Assembly (NCBI RefSeq): GCF_900142375.1
Contig: NZ_FRAR01000014.1
Coordinates: 62,001-126,000, forward strand
DNA length: 64,000 nucleotides
Reading direction: 5' to 3'
From: Desulforamulus aeronauticus DSM 10349
GTDB taxonomy: Bacteria > Bacillota > Desulfotomaculia > Desulfotomaculales > Desulfotomaculaceae
This document shows positions 17,455-27,096 of the stretch, piece after piece (position 1 is the stretch's first letter; each line of letters begins with the position of its first letter). The position numbers and the translations under genes are program-made. The notes below the pieces were generated by a model that searched no databases, was not told where the DNA came from, and saw only the letters and a program-made list of their open reading frames with translations.

Positions 17455-18788
17455 ATGTCAAACTCAGCAAATAGGTCATCATGATCTTCACTGACCTGTT
17501 CGGGGTCTTGCTCCGCACTTTTGACAGCAAAGCCTTGCTCCGTAATCAGGGCATCAAAGCTGATATCTGGGTTTTGCAATAGAATATTGAGCAGTCCAAG
17601 GAAATCCCTTGTAATCTCACGGGGTGTGAGCAGATGAACAGCGCCTAACCGGGAAACTACCGTATTCAGAAACGCGGTCAACTCCTGAGCATCCAAGGAA
17701 CAGGTATAGGAATAGTGTGTGCTGTGAAGCTCACACAGACGTTCCATCAGGAGATAGATTTCTTCAGGGGATAGTTGATTTAATTTGATAACCGGGCTCG
17801 TATAATCCACAAATCCCTGTGCTCCAAAACGGTTATCAGAAAGGCGGGAGCGTAAAGCCTCATAGTTGAAAAGTCCGCGGCGTTCATCGTAGATAAACTG
17901 TGGTGTTCCGCTTAGAAAAACGCCGATATGCTGAGCTTTCCCCTGCATGGTGTCATTGAAAATAGTGAGGATTTTTTCGTAATTGCTGTCTCTGGCCTGC
18001 TTATGAGAAATTTTATAGAGGTTTACCCCTTCATCCAGAAAGACAAGCAGGCCCTTGTAGCCTGCCTTGGAGACAAACACTGCAAAGAGTTTTAAAAATT
18101 CATACCAGCTTTGGTCATCAATAATGCAATCGACTGAAAGGCTCTGCTTAGCCTCTGTTTTGGTGGAAAACTCACCACGCAGCCAGCGCAGAGTAGATTG
18201 CTTTAATGCTTCCTCCCCAGTCTTCATACCCCGCCAGTAGGAGTCTATGACCGATGCAAAGGCAAATCCATAGACCATTTCTGACAACTCCGTCAGTACA
18301 TCGGCAATCCGCTCACTAACAGCTTCGACGATTTCAGGCGCACCAGGACGCAGACTATGTTCCTTTGCCACCGTGGCTTGCAATGCGCCGATCCACTTTT
18401 GTAAAATGGCTTCCAGTGCACCACCCTCCGGTCTGGTAAGAGTGGAAATATGTTGCATCAATTCCCGGTAGGTTGCCAACCCCTGCCCTTTGGTTCCGGT
18501 CAAGCGACGCTCTGGGGACAAGTCCGCATCAGCTACTACGAAATTCCGCTCCATAGCATTGTTGCGGATCATTTGCAGTAAAAAACTCTTACCGCTTCCA
18601 TACTGCCCGGATACCAAACGGAAGGATGCCCCTCCATCCTCGATGGTGGCAAGATCATGCAGAAAGGCGTTCACTTCGTTTTGTCTGCCTACGGCTATGT
18701 GACGTAGGCCAATTCTCGGCACCACGCCCGCGGTCAGTGAATTAATCAATGCGCCGGACTCCCGGCGGTTAATTATTACAGGCGGCAT
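17451..18788 (-). CDS. BrxD-like P-loop ATPase (DUF2791-type)
   Basis: 445 residues from an ATG (18788) about 9 nt after AGGAGAG; an in-frame TTG 21 nt upstream overlaps the ribosome site. Near the N-terminus are IINRRESGALINSL and GVVPRIGLRHIAVGR, then Walker A LVSGQYGSGKSFLLQM and, near residue 250, Walker B GLLVFLDEGVNL. This is the architecture of the ATP-binding proteins called BrxD in type 2 BREX. None of the other BREX genes (pglX, pglZ, pglW, pglY) is present, so this is a standalone relative. It lies 13 bp after the TerB gene and overlaps the helicase by 4 bp. Confidence 0.82.
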   Translation of the reverse strand: MPPVIINRRESGALINSLTAGVVPRIGLRHIAVGRQNEVNAFLHDLATIEDGGASFRLVSGQYGSGKSFLLQMIRNNAMERNFVVADADLSPERRLTGTKGQGLATYRELMQHISTLTRPEGGALEAILQKWIGALQATVAKEHSLRPGAPEIVEAVSERIADVLTELSEMVYGFAFASVIDSYWRGMKTGEEALKQSTLRWLRGEFSTKTEAKQSLSVDCIIDDQSWYEFLKLFAVFVSKAGYKGLLVFLDEGVNLYKISHKQARDSNYEKILTIFNDTMQGKAQHIGVFLSGTPQFIYDERRGLFNYEALRSRLSDNRFGAQGFVDYTSPVIKLNQLSPEEIYLLMERLCELHSTHYSYTCSLDAQELTAFLNTVVSRLGAVHLLTPREITRDFLGLLNILLQNPDISFDALITEQGFAVKSAEQDPEQVSEDHDDLFAEFDI

Positions 18789-18801
18789 TTTCTTCTCTCT
18801 C

Positions 18802-20793
18802 CTATGCAACAGACTCTTTGAGCAGAGTCACATACTCATCCAAAACACGAGGCTCCGTGTCCATAGCATCAACGACAATATCACCCAAAACCCGCAGCGC
18901 CGTTTCATTGATCTCATCCAGAAGCATTTGGGACATGGTCATGGCTTCTTCTGCGATTTGCTCCAGCTCGTTTTGCGGATGCTCTTGTGTCAGAACAACA
19001 TAAAGCGCTTTCTTCTGCTCAGGCACAAGATTTTCCACAAATTCCTTGAGTTCCGGTGATAGTACCGACATATTAAATTTGCCCGTGTCGCTGTCCGCTA
19101 CAGAAAGCTGGGGCCGATTTTTGTAGATGTATTCCAGCTCATCACGATAATCATCCTCTGCCATAACCGTATCATTTTCCTTTGCAAGCAGCGCACAACT
19201 CAGATAGTACTCTGCCAAGCGGTTAATTTCCGCTATCAGGGGCTCTTCTGCTGCGGTCTGCTCACATACCCAACCGGAAGCGTGCAAGCGATCTAATAGT
19301 TGTCGTGCCTCAGATGAAAGGGCTGCATAGATGGAGGTAACCTCCTGAAGATCAGTTAACAGCTCCTTTTGGACAGAAGTTACGGTTTCTTCCACTTGTA
19401 AAGCAGTGCGGACGGCATCAGACTGTTCACGCAGAATATGGATGCTTTCAAAATCCAGTGTGACTTCCGTCTTTTTCGCCGGCATACTTGCCGCCACTGC
19501 TGACTTGCTATATTCTTTTTTCAAGAATATCTCAACCAGATTTGCGGTCTCTTCATCCAGTTGAACGCCACGCAACCGTCCACGGCAGTCATACAGCGCT
19601 CTCAAGGTATTTTCACCATATCGCACCAACTCGTTTATGTATCCTCTTAGCCGTGTATTGGAGGAATAGGCCTTCACTGAGACGGAAATTTTCTTGTTGG
19701 CATCCGGGCAAACGGCACTGCGGAACGCATAGTATTCTTGCTTTTTAGGGCGATTAGGGCCATATGTCGCCAAGATGCCCTTTTGTTTCTTTTTGCGCAG
19801 AGCCGCATCTGCCAGCGCAACCACTCTGGGAATCGCCTCCTGCATCAGAGCCTGGTGTCCGTTCTTATAGAATTTGCTGCTTACCAATGAATAGTCGCAC
19901 AGTGCATCAATAAGAGCAAAGGGAAGTTTCAAAGGTATTTCATCTGCGTGCTGTGCAACCAGAATATCTGTCATAGGTGACGATCCAGGCTGAAGATAAT
20001 GGCCGCTAAGAGATGCGGTGTGTTCTACATCATGCAATTGTGCAAAATCAAAGGTCCAATCATATAAATAATAACTTAACTTAGGGAACCTCTCTTGATA
20101 GGCCGACCACAGCGCAAGCAACTGCTGGTAGCCATCTTGCGGCGTTTGCCATCCAATCCCACTGAGAAGCTCATAGATATGCACAAAAACATAGGAGAGG
20201 TCTGTATCAGGATAATTGCCGCTGCGAACCTGAGATCGCCAATAGAAATACCACGCCTGCTGCTGCCGGTTCATGCTGTCGTAAGTCGGCCAATAGGTCA
20301 TAAACGGCTCGAATGCGGCGGGTGCACCCTCTTCGCCTATGTACTTTTGCATGTCAAGAAAGAATTTGCTTTGTGCGCTATCTCCTGAAAAAGATATTTG
20401 GAATATATCAACTTTGGGCGCAGGTCTTGCGGAAATTGCTTGCCTGCGTTCTGCTTCTCCAGAGAGTGTCACATCTGAAAATCCTTGCTTGCTCGGTGTA
20501 TTATTGTATTTTGGCTGATTTTCCAGTTGTGGTGGATGATGTTGCGGTAAATCACCCATCTGCCGTTTGACTCCGTTGTATGCAATGGAATAATGAGCAA
20601 TGCCCGCAATCCAAAACAGGAGTGATGTTGAAGGCACTGCGAATGTCGCTGCACCATATATAATACCGCAGATAATATTCATTGTATTAGAGTTGACAAT
20701 GCCAATATAAAGCAAGGCAATCCAATTGAATGCCGGAATAAAGGATAAAATTCTCATGCCTTTTCCGGGCAGTTTTTTCGCTGTATTCTTCAT
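18802..20793 (-). CDS. TerB_N/TerB_C-domain membrane protein
   Basis: 663 residues from an ATG 6 nt after GGAGGGG. The first 80 residues hold two or three hydrophobic helices (WIALLYIGIVNS, IICGIIYGAATFAV, SLLFWIAGIAHYS), so it is membrane-anchored. A variable linker follows, then a TerB_N region (about residues 130-350, with QAWYFYWRSQVRSGNYPDTD and YELLSGIG). The C-terminal part (about 560-660) matches TerB_C in layout. TerB-type domains are linked to tellurite resistance/phage-related stress modules. Here it is the first gene of the ATPase-helicase block and may be its membrane sensor or platform, which is inference. Confidence 0.75.
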   Translation of the reverse strand: MKNTAKKLPGKGMRILSFIPAFNWIALLYIGIVNSNTMNIICGIIYGAATFAVPSTSLLFWIAGIAHYSIAYNGVKRQMGDLPQHHPPQLENQPKYNNTPSKQGFSDVTLSGEAERRQAISARPAPKVDIFQISFSGDSAQSKFFLDMQKYIGEEGAPAAFEPFMTYWPTYDSMNRQQQAWYFYWRSQVRSGNYPDTDLSYVFVHIYELLSGIGWQTPQDGYQQLLALWSAYQERFPKLSYYLYDWTFDFAQLHDVEHTASLSGHYLQPGSSPMTDILVAQHADEIPLKLPFALIDALCDYSLVSSKFYKNGHQALMQEAIPRVVALADAALRKKKQKGILATYGPNRPKKQEYYAFRSAVCPDANKKISVSVKAYSSNTRLRGYINELVRYGENTLRALYDCRGRLRGVQLDEETANLVEIFLKKEYSKSAVAASMPAKKTEVTLDFESIHILREQSDAVRTALQVEETVTSVQKELLTDLQEVTSIYAALSSEARQLLDRLHASGWVCEQTAAEEPLIAEINRLAEYYLSCALLAKENDTVMAEDDYRDELEYIYKNRPQLSVADSDTGKFNMSVLSPELKEFVENLVPEQKKALYVVLTQEHPQNELEQIAEEAMTMSQMLLDEINETALRVLGDIVVDAMDTEPRVLDEYVTLLKESVA

Positions 20794-20826
20794 TCATTGC
20801 CCCTCCTTTGCTTTCATCAGTATGAT

Positions 20827-21015
20827 TTACATGATGTCAGAAAAATCACATTGCAAGGCCGCGCACATTTTCACAAGAATATCGGTATTAACATTTTCGT
20901 TTTTTCCAAGCTTCGCAAGCGATGAGGCGCTGATTCCGGCCAAACTACACAGATCTTTCTTTTTCATTTCCCAATCAATTAGCAATTTCCATAGCTTTTT
21001 ATAACTGACAACCAT
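20827..21015 (-). CDS. XRE-family transcriptional regulator
   Basis: 62 residues from an ATG at 21015, with an AGAGGTG ribosome site. It is a Cro/C1 helix-turn-helix of the YozG-like short type: YKKLWKLLIDWEMKKKDLC, then LAGISASSLAKLGKNENVNT (recognition helix) and VKMCAALQCDFSDIM. It lies 33 bp upstream of the TerB-domain gene in the same orientation and probably controls the block. Confidence 0.88.
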   Translation of the reverse strand: MVVSYKKLWKLLIDWEMKKKDLCSLAGISASSLAKLGKNENVNTDILVKMCAALQCDFSDIM

Positions 21016-21629
21016 ACGTTGCACCTCTAAATTAAATTATCCCCATTTTATAACATTTTTTCGGATTATTCTACTAGCGTTCCACACCCAGGCCAAAATG
21101 CAATAAAAACAAAATATAAAACTAGGTATTAAATGTAATATTTTGAGTGTATACACCAATTAGATTTTTCTTCTATGTGCTAAAGGAACAACTAGATAAA
21201 AAGTAATCCTTATCCACAGATCTACAAATAATGTACTTTCTATGCTATTACAGGGTCACGTTTAAGTCATCCAGATGAGATATTTGCCCATTCTCGTACT
21301 GTTTAACTGCCTTAAAGATTCTTTCATAATCTACACGGCGTCGCCCTTTGGAATTGTCCTTTATTTTTGAGATTATGGATAGGACTACCTGTTATATCTA
21401 AATTATAAGGTGATTTTGTATTTTTGAAGAATATTTATGGTAAACCGGTAATTTTCCAAGTTTTATGGGTGTTGACATTTTGAGGGGATTTTTATGCAAA
21501 GCTAATGATAATTTATATTTTCCTTAATAAAACACCTACATTTTTCATCTTTCTTTATCATCAATAAAGCTGCAGTGACTAAAAGAATAAAAAATGGTAA
21601 TATGATAGAAAGAGGCAGGGGGGATTTCG
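21016..21629. other. Intergenic region holding a gene remnant
   Basis: Apart from the 21248-21391 fragment I see no gene. 21030-21240 is AT-rich and would contain the promoter of the leftward XRE-TerB-ATPase-helicase block; 21400-21600 precedes the MNT gene. No terminal repeats that would mark an insertion were found by eye. Confidence 0.4.
21248..21391 (-). pseudogene. C-terminal fragment of an unrecognised protein
   Basis: A 47-codon open frame ends TAA at 21248; it has a plausible protein-like sequence (KGRRRVDYERIFKAVKQYEN, then GQISHLDDLNVTL) but no start codon or ribosome site, and is preceded by a stop in frame. It looks like the decayed 3' end of a gene that once stood beside the accessory block. 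Family not recognised. Confidence 0.35.
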
Positions 21630-21962
21630 ATGAACCAATTACCTGTTGACATCTCACAAGCTCTGGATGATTTTTGCCAGGAACTACGCCAAAAGCTGCC
21701 AAACGACATTGTGGAAATTCGTCTTTTTGGCTCAATGGCCAAAGGCCTCGCCGTTACTGATTCAGATATTGATGTACTAATTGTTTTAAAAAATAAAAGT
21801 GAACTAGTAAAAGAACTCATTTTAGAAACACAGGTTGACATCAACCTAAAATATGATGTGTTTATTTCCATCATTCTCAAAAGCCAAATTGAATTTAGTT
21901 ACCCGGCCTTTCGCCAAAGTCTTTTTTTCCGTAATCTGCAAGAAGAAGGAATCATGCTATGA
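21630..21962 (+). CDS. MNT-type nucleotidyltransferase (antitoxin of a HEPN pair)
   Basis: 110 residues; ATG after AGGGGGG. The minimal nucleotidyltransferase signature GS-x9-DxD is intact in GSMAKGLAVTDSDIDVLIV (about residues 35-53). Such proteins pair with HEPN partners as type VII toxin-antitoxin systems, modifying the HEPN protein by AMP transfer. The HEPN gene follows with a 4-bp ATGA overlap. Confidence 0.9.
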   Translation: MNQLPVDISQALDDFCQELRQKLPNDIVEIRLFGSMAKGLAVTDSDIDVLIVLKNKSELVKELILETQVDINLKYDVFISIILKSQIEFSYPAFRQSLFFRNLQEEGIML

Positions 21963-22351
21963 TAAAAGACTTGGTACTTTGGCGGATTGAAAAAGCAGAG
22001 AGAACTTTTCAGGACGCAGACCTGTTGTTGGAAAGGGATTCCTTTGCTAGTGCTATCAACCGTTATTATTATGCTGCCTTTTATGCTATTAGAGCCTTGT
22101 TGGCAACCAAAGAGCTGGATTCACCAAAACATAGTGGCGTGATTTCTTTGTTTAATCGAGAGTTTGTCAAAACAAACCTATTTAGTAAAAAAGCTTCCAA
22201 GACGATAACGAAAGTCTTTGATTTACGTTCTACCGCTGATTATGAGGACTATATTCTGTTTGAAAAGCAAGAAGTGCTTGCCGTGCGACAAAATGTCCGG
22301 GATCTCCTGGATGAAATTGCTGCTTATATCAGTAAGGAATGGTTTAAATAG
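21959..22351 (+). CDS. HEPN-domain protein (toxin partner of MNT)
   Basis: 130 residues, all helical. ERDSFASAINRYYYAAFYAI followed by KELDSPKHSGVISLFNREFV is the standard HEPN core, with the conserved Arg and Lys-His-Ser group. HEPN proteins of this class are often RNases inactivated by the partner MNT protein. A strong inverted repeat/terminator follows. Confidence 0.9.
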   Translation: MIKDLVLWRIEKAERTFQDADLLLERDSFASAINRYYYAAFYAIRALLATKELDSPKHSGVISLFNREFVKTNLFSKKASKTITKVFDLRSTADYEDYILFEKQEVLAVRQNVRDLLDEIAAYISKEWFK

Positions 22352-22362
22352 TGATTAATATA

Positions 22363-22412
22363 GAAGAGCAAGAAACTACTTCGTTAAACAGTGTAGTAGT
22401 TTCTTGCTCTTC
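22363..22412. terminator. Long-stem terminator after the HEPN gene
   Basis: An 18-bp perfect stem, GAAGAGCAAGAAACTACT/AGTAGTTTCTTGCTCTTC, lies between the HEPN gene and the convergent gpsA gene. Confidence 0.7.
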
Positions 22413-22454
22413 TTCGTAGTAAATTTTATTTCCGGTTCATAGACTGTTCAGAGT

Positions 22455-23471
22455 TTAACCATGCATAATCTCTTCTACCTCTAGCTTCTTGCCCCGTCCC
22501 ATTAAATTCAATACAGCCTCCCGGGGGGAGAGGTTTTCAAACAAGACCTTATACGTTTGATCAGTGATAGGCATTTCCACGCCCTGTCTCTTGGCCAACT
22601 GGTACGCCACTTTGGTGGTTCTGACTCCCTCTACCACCATTTGCACACTCTCCACAGCTTGCTGGAGGGTTTTACCACGTCCGATCTCGATACCGCAGCG
22701 TCGATTACGGCTATGCATACTGGTGCAGGTCACGATTAAGTCTCCTACCCCGGCTAAGCCCGCAAAGGTCAGCAGGTTGGCGCCCATACTATATCCCAGT
22801 CGAGTTATTTCTGCCAGACCCCGGGTCATCATGGCGGCTTTGGTATTGTCTCCAAACTCCAGTCCATCGGCGATGCCGGTGCCCAGTGCAATAATATTTT
22901 TTAAAGCCCCACCTAATTCTACCCCAATGATATCGGGGTTTGTATAAACCCGAAAATCCTGAGACATAAATAAATCCTGAACATACTCAGCAGTGGCCAT
23001 TTCCTGGGAAGCCGCCACCAAGGCAGTAGGAATATTGCGCCCTACTTCTTCAGCGTGGCTAGGTCCCGAAAGAACGGTATAGCGTCCAAGGGCTACTGAC
23101 CCAGCTTCTTCGGCAAAAACTTCGGAGAGTCTTAGTAAGGAGCTTTCTTCTAAACCTTTGGCCACATTAATTACGACTGTATCATCCTTTAAATAAGGCA
23201 GCGAACTCTTAAGCAATTCTCGAAAACTGTGAGAAGGCACACTAAAGACCACGGCTACAGCGCCCTGAAGAACCTTTTCTAAATCTGTATCGGCAGCTAT
23301 GCCAGAGTGAAGTTTGATCCCCGGCAAGTACCTACTGTTCTCTCCTTCATTGATGAGATGAGCTAATTCTTTTCTGCGGGACCAGAGAACCACAGAATGG
23401 TCATTTTGTGCCAATACCTGGGCTAGAGCGGTTGCCCAACTGCCCGCTCCCACAATTGCAACTTTGGCCAT
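22455..23471 (-). CDS. gpsA: Glycerol-3-phosphate dehydrogenase [NAD(P)+]
   Basis: Makes sn-glycerol 3-phosphate for phospholipids. 338 residues from an ATG at 23471, 8 nt after GGGGG; the longer in-frame start would overlap plsY. Motifs: [18 protein letters not shown] (nucleotide binding), [19 protein letters not shown], catalytic lysine segment [19 protein letters not shown], and [13 protein letters not shown]. Operonic with plsY, which uses its product. Confidence 0.97.
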   Translation of the reverse strand: MAKVAIVGAGSWATALAQVLAQNDHSVVLWSRRKELAHLINEGENSRYLPGIKLHSGIAADTDLEKVLQGAVAVVFSVPSHSFRELLKSSLPYLKDDTVVINVAKGLEESSLLRLSEVFAEEAGSVALGRYTVLSGPSHAEEVGRNIPTALVAASQEMATAEYVQDLFMSQDFRVYTNPDIIGVELGGALKNIIALGTGIADGLEFGDNTKAAMMTRGLAEITRLGYSMGANLLTFAGLAGVGDLIVTCTSMHSRNRRCGIEIGRGKTLQQAVESVQMVVEGVRTTKVAYQLAKRQGVEMPITDQTYKVLFENLSPREAVLNLMGRGKKLEVEEIMHG

Positions 23472-23487
23472 TCCTATTCCCCCTATG

Positions 23488-24090
23488 TTATGATTTCTTT
23501 TGACCAATTCTAAACTCTGTACCGTTTAGTAAGCGTTTAATGTTAGAGGCGTGTTTCCAAACAGCAAAGCCTGCTGCCAGTAAGGAAAAAACAAGGATTG
23601 AAGGCTGACGATCAAAAAGAGCCACCCAAATGGGCAGAGAAATAGCCGCTAAGATAGAGCCTAAGGAAACATAACGACTAAGAGCCACCGTCGTAGCCCA
23701 GACCAGTAAAGCTAGTAGCAGGGGGACCGGCGTAATGGCCAGCACCGCCCCGGCACCAGTGGCAATAATCTTGCCACCTTTAAACCCCAGCCACAGAGGA
23801 AAGCTATGTCCCGCCATAACGGCTAAGGCGGCTCCTAATACAACTAAATCATTAGTTCCTAGCTGTTTAGCCAGCATAACAGCTGTTACGCCCTTTAAAG
23901 CATCTAGCAGTAAAACAACGATGCCCGGTCCTTTGCCTAGTGTCCGCCAAACATTGGTAGCACCAATGTTTCCACTGCCATGTTTGCGTATGTCAATACC
24001 TTTCCAGAAACGTGCCAGCAAAAAACCAAAGGGAATTGAACCGATTAAATAACCACTTACGATAATCAATACATTCATTGCAATCAACAA
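23488..24090 (-). CDS. plsY: Glycerol-3-phosphate acyltransferase PlsY
   Basis: Membrane acyltransferase using acyl-phosphate to acylate glycerol 3-phosphate. 200 residues, five or so membrane helices. Motif 1 is [10 protein letters not shown]...[17 protein letters not shown], motif 2 [19 protein letters not shown], motif 3 [13 protein letters not shown]. The usual GGKG of motif 2 reads GGKI here. The TTG start (24090) follows GGGGGAG; a later ATG is too far from it. Directly upstream of gpsA. Confidence 0.94.
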   Translation of the reverse strand: MLIAMNVLIIVSGYLIGSIPFGFLLARFWKGIDIRKHGSGNIGATNVWRTLGKGPGIVVLLLDALKGVTAVMLAKQLGTNDLVVLGAALAVMAGHSFPLWLGFKGGKIIATGAGAVLAITPVPLLLALLVWATTVALSRYVSLGSILAAISLPIWVALFDRQPSILVFSLLAAGFAVWKHASNIKRLLNGTEFRIGQKKS

Positions 24091-24131
24091 GCTTACTCCC
24101 CCGAATCTACAGAGAAATAGGAAACTCCGGT

Positions 24132-25451
24132 TTATTCATCTCTGGCTTCCCTCTGTCGCAGGAAAATTCTAATGGGTGTACCTTCAAAACCATAGGTTTG
24201 ACGAATTTTATTTTCCAGGTATCTCTGATAGGAAAAATGCATTAATTCAGGATCATTAACAAAGAGAATAAAGGTAGGGGGCTTTACCCCACCCTGGGTG
24301 GCATAAAATATCTTCAACCGCCGGTGCTTATCTGCAGGCGGTGGGGTAGCTTGCACAGCATCACGTATAAGATTATTTAGATCTGCCGTAGCAACTCTTT
24401 TGCTGGCTTCCTCCGCTACAAAATCCACCAACTCTAAAATTTTTGGTAAACGTTGTTTTGTCAAAGCAGAAACAAAAATTGTCGGCGCGTAGGGTAAAAA
24501 GGCCAACTCCGCTTTAAGCTTCTTTTCAAATTTGTTCATGGTCTTATCGTCTTTTTCAATAAGATCCCATTTGTTCATAACTAAAATAATGGCTTTCCCT
24601 TTATCGTGGGCATAACCAACAATTTTTTTATCCTGTTCGGCAATGTCCTCGGTGGCATCAAAAACCATCAAAACTACATCGGAGCGGTCCACCGCACGCA
24701 ACGCCCGCACCACACTATATCTTTCAGCGGGTACATCAATGCGGTTGCGTCTTCTCATACCGGCCGTGTCCACAATGACATAACTTTTACCGTTTTGCTC
24801 AAAGGGAGAATCAATGGCATCCCTGGTAGTGCCAGGAATATTGCTGACAATAACTCTCTCTTCACCTAAAATGGCATTTACCATAGAAGATTTACCTACG
24901 TTGGGGCGGCCAATCACAGCAATGCGAATGGTATCCGGCGGATAGGGATCTTCCTCTGGTTGTGGCAAAATACTTACCAAGGTATCTAACAAGTCACCGG
25001 TATTTAAGCCTTCGGCTGCGGAGACCGGAATGGGTTCCCCTAAACCTAATTGATAAAATTCGTAGTAGGGAATTTTATCAAAGTGCTCCACTTTATTAGC
25101 TACGAGTAATACCGGTTTATCTGCTCTGCGCAGGGTTTTGGCTACCTCTTCATCAATGATGGTGATTCCCTGTCGGGCATCCACCACAAACAAAATAGCA
25201 TCAGCTTCGGCAATAGCCATTTCAGCCTGTTTTCTAATTTGCGAAGTAATAATGTCTTCGGCAAAATCCAAGCCACCGGTATCCACCAGAGTAAATTCAC
25301 GTCCTTGCCATTCGGCATCTTGATACAGGCGATCCCGGGTAACACCAGGCATATCTTCAACGATGGCAATACGGCCACCTGCAATCCGGTTAAACAAGCT
25401 TGATTTTCCCACATTGGGACGACCCACAATAGCAATAATCGGTTTCGGCAA
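24132..25451 (-). CDS. der: Ribosome-assembly GTPase Der (EngA)
   Basis: 439 residues with two tandem G domains and a KH-like C-terminus. G1 [14 protein letters not shown] and [12 protein letters not shown], then the second G1 [28 protein letters not shown] and NKWD. The first domain's fourth motif is NKVE instead of NKxD, a mild deviation. The C-terminal KH-like region ends with [17 protein letters not shown]. Acts in 50S subunit maturation. In the same gene string as plsY and gpsA. Confidence 0.97.
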   Translation of the reverse strand: MPKPIIAIVGRPNVGKSSLFNRIAGGRIAIVEDMPGVTRDRLYQDAEWQGREFTLVDTGGLDFAEDIITSQIRKQAEMAIAEADAILFVVDARQGITIIDEEVAKTLRRADKPVLLVANKVEHFDKIPYYEFYQLGLGEPIPVSAAEGLNTGDLLDTLVSILPQPEEDPYPPDTIRIAVIGRPNVGKSSMVNAILGEERVIVSNIPGTTRDAIDSPFEQNGKSYVIVDTAGMRRRNRIDVPAERYSVVRALRAVDRSDVVLMVFDATEDIAEQDKKIVGYAHDKGKAIILVMNKWDLIEKDDKTMNKFEKKLKAELAFLPYAPTIFVSALTKQRLPKILELVDFVAEEASKRVATADLNNLIRDAVQATPPPADKHRRLKIFYATQGGVKPPTFILFVNDPELMHFSYQRYLENKIRQTYGFEGTPIRIFLRQREARDE

Positions 25452-25512
25452 AGGGTTTTCCCCCTTCTCTCTGTCTTAGTTACTATAATACTACAAAGTT
25501 TCACCAGTTTCT

Positions 25513-26829
25513 TTAAGCTTTAGTCCCCAGTAGCACTTCCACCAAATTCTCGGGGCCATCCACCACTTCCACTGGGGTCTGAATCTTATCCGCCACATCT
25601 GAAACGGTTACATCATCCAGGAACACTTCTTCCCCGTCACGCAGCATTACGGAGGGTAAGATTACTGCATCTCCAAGATTTTTATTTTTTAAAGCCTTAA
25701 TAATATCCCCTCCGGTCAAAAGCCCGGTGACAGTTACGCTCTCGCCGAAGAATTGATTTTTTACCACTTCCAGGTCAACCTGTAAATCCTTAATTTGGTT
25801 GAGTCCGTCTACTACCTGTTGCAGAATAGCAGCACCGGAGGTCCCTGTTACCAGAGTAACTCTGTGGTTGCTGGATATTCTCCGGGGCAGATCATCCTTG
25901 ATTGAATCCCATTCATCTAAAAATAATCTTGCTAGGCCAACACCATTTTCGGTTTGGGGGAAATTACCATAATTTTCGGTGGGTGGAATCGGTTTTCCTG
26001 CCATTACATAAAATTCATCTGAAGCATAGACAAAGGAATCACCCCACTGCTCCAAGAACTCTTGTTGGTAACCTTCCACCAGATCAATGACTTGGCTAGC
26101 CTCTGACTGGGTGAAAGTTCTTAGGTTATAAAGTCCTTGTCTGTACTTGGTAACCCCCACCGGCACCACCGCCATAGACTGAACCTCGGGCCACAAACCT
26201 GCCAGGTCTTCGATGGTCCTTTTTAGCTCTGCACCATCGTTAATATCCGGGCATAATACCACCTGGGTATGCATCTCAATACTTGCTTTAGCTAACTTAC
26301 TTAGTTGATCCATGATGTTGCCGGCAAAACGATTGTTTAACATACGGGCACGCAATTCGGGATTGGTAGTATGTACGGAAATAAACAGGGGCCCCATCCT
26401 TTGATCAACAATCCTCTGTAATTCTGCCTCTTTTACATTGGTAAGAGTAACAAAATTACCCTGCCAAAAAGAAAGACGATAATCATCGTCCTTAATATAA
26501 AGAGTTTCTCGCATCTTGGGAGCCATCTGATCCACAAAACAAAAGAGACAGCGATTGTGACACAGCCTGGTGGCACCAAAGGAATGCTCCCCAAAGTCCA
26601 ACCCCAGGCCTTCCTCATACTCTTTCTCAATCTCCAGTTCCCATACCTCTCCGGCTTGGGTCGTCACTTTGACCAGCAGTTCTTCCGCAGCACAGAGAAA
26701 GCGATAATCCAAAATATCTCGTACTGGCTGCTCATTGATAGCTAGCAGTCTATCACCAGGTTTAACACCCAGCTCCTCTGCAATGCTTTGCTCTTCTACA
26801 TCAGTTATTAATAATCCGTTGTCAGTCAT
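25513..26829 (-). CDS. DUF512 family radical-SAM-like protein with PDZ domain
   Basis: 438 residues. An N-terminal PDZ-like segment (residues 1-60, LGVKPGDRLLAINEQPVRDI) precedes a Cys cluster RLCHNRCLFCFVDQM with CxxxCxxC spacing, the [4Fe-4S]/SAM ligand pattern. The middle is a TIM-barrel-like region (LFISVHTTNPELRARML, QVVLCPDINDG) and the C-terminus is DUF512. Biochemical role unknown. Universally neighbour to der in many spore-forming Firmicutes; the ATG follows GGGGAG. Confidence 0.9.
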   Translation of the reverse strand: MTDNGLLITDVEEQSIAEELGVKPGDRLLAINEQPVRDILDYRFLCAAEELLVKVTTQAGEVWELEIEKEYEEGLGLDFGEHSFGATRLCHNRCLFCFVDQMAPKMRETLYIKDDDYRLSFWQGNFVTLTNVKEAELQRIVDQRMGPLFISVHTTNPELRARMLNNRFAGNIMDQLSKLAKASIEMHTQVVLCPDINDGAELKRTIEDLAGLWPEVQSMAVVPVGVTKYRQGLYNLRTFTQSEASQVIDLVEGYQQEFLEQWGDSFVYASDEFYVMAGKPIPPTENYGNFPQTENGVGLARLFLDEWDSIKDDLPRRISSNHRVTLVTGTSGAAILQQVVDGLNQIKDLQVDLEVVKNQFFGESVTVTGLLTGGDIIKALKNKNLGDAVILPSVMLRDGEEVFLDDVTVSDVADKIQTPVEVVDGPENLVEVLLGTKA

Positions 26830-26891
26830 GTAAAATCTCCCCGTGGACGTACTTCATAAATTATCCACCATCTGCCAATCTTAGTCAAGAA

Positions 26892-27074
26892 CTACCGTTG
26901 TACAATCAAAAAGGTTCCGTTGCCTAGATCATGAATGGTGCTTTGTAAAATATTAGCAATATGCCGAGACAATTTATCTCGATCTTCCTCATCCTGAGCT
27001 ACAATGATGGGAAGATCACCTGTTATGTACTCTGTGTTCAGGGTTACTGCTGCAACAATGCTTCCTTTAGACAA
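26892..27074 (-). CDS. Capping complex subunit for YIEGIA
   Basis: 60 residues from a TTG at 27074, 7 nt after GGAGG. The sequence GSIVAAVTLNTEYITGDLPI, EDRDKLSRHIANIL and DLGNGTFLIVQR matches the small protein named for its link to the YIEGIA protein. Function unproven; both occur in spore-formers. It directly follows the YIEGIA gene. Confidence 0.85.
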   Translation of the reverse strand: MSKGSIVAAVTLNTEYITGDLPIIVAQDEEDRDKLSRHIANILQSTIHDLGNGTFLIVQR

Positions 27075-27096
27075 AATGGAGCCTCCTTCTTAGGAG

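Noticed and set aside
15247-20793. Complete BREX system
   Set aside because: Only BrxD-like and BrxHI-like relatives are present. No pglX methyltransferase, pglZ phosphatase or pglW/pglY gene is in the window.
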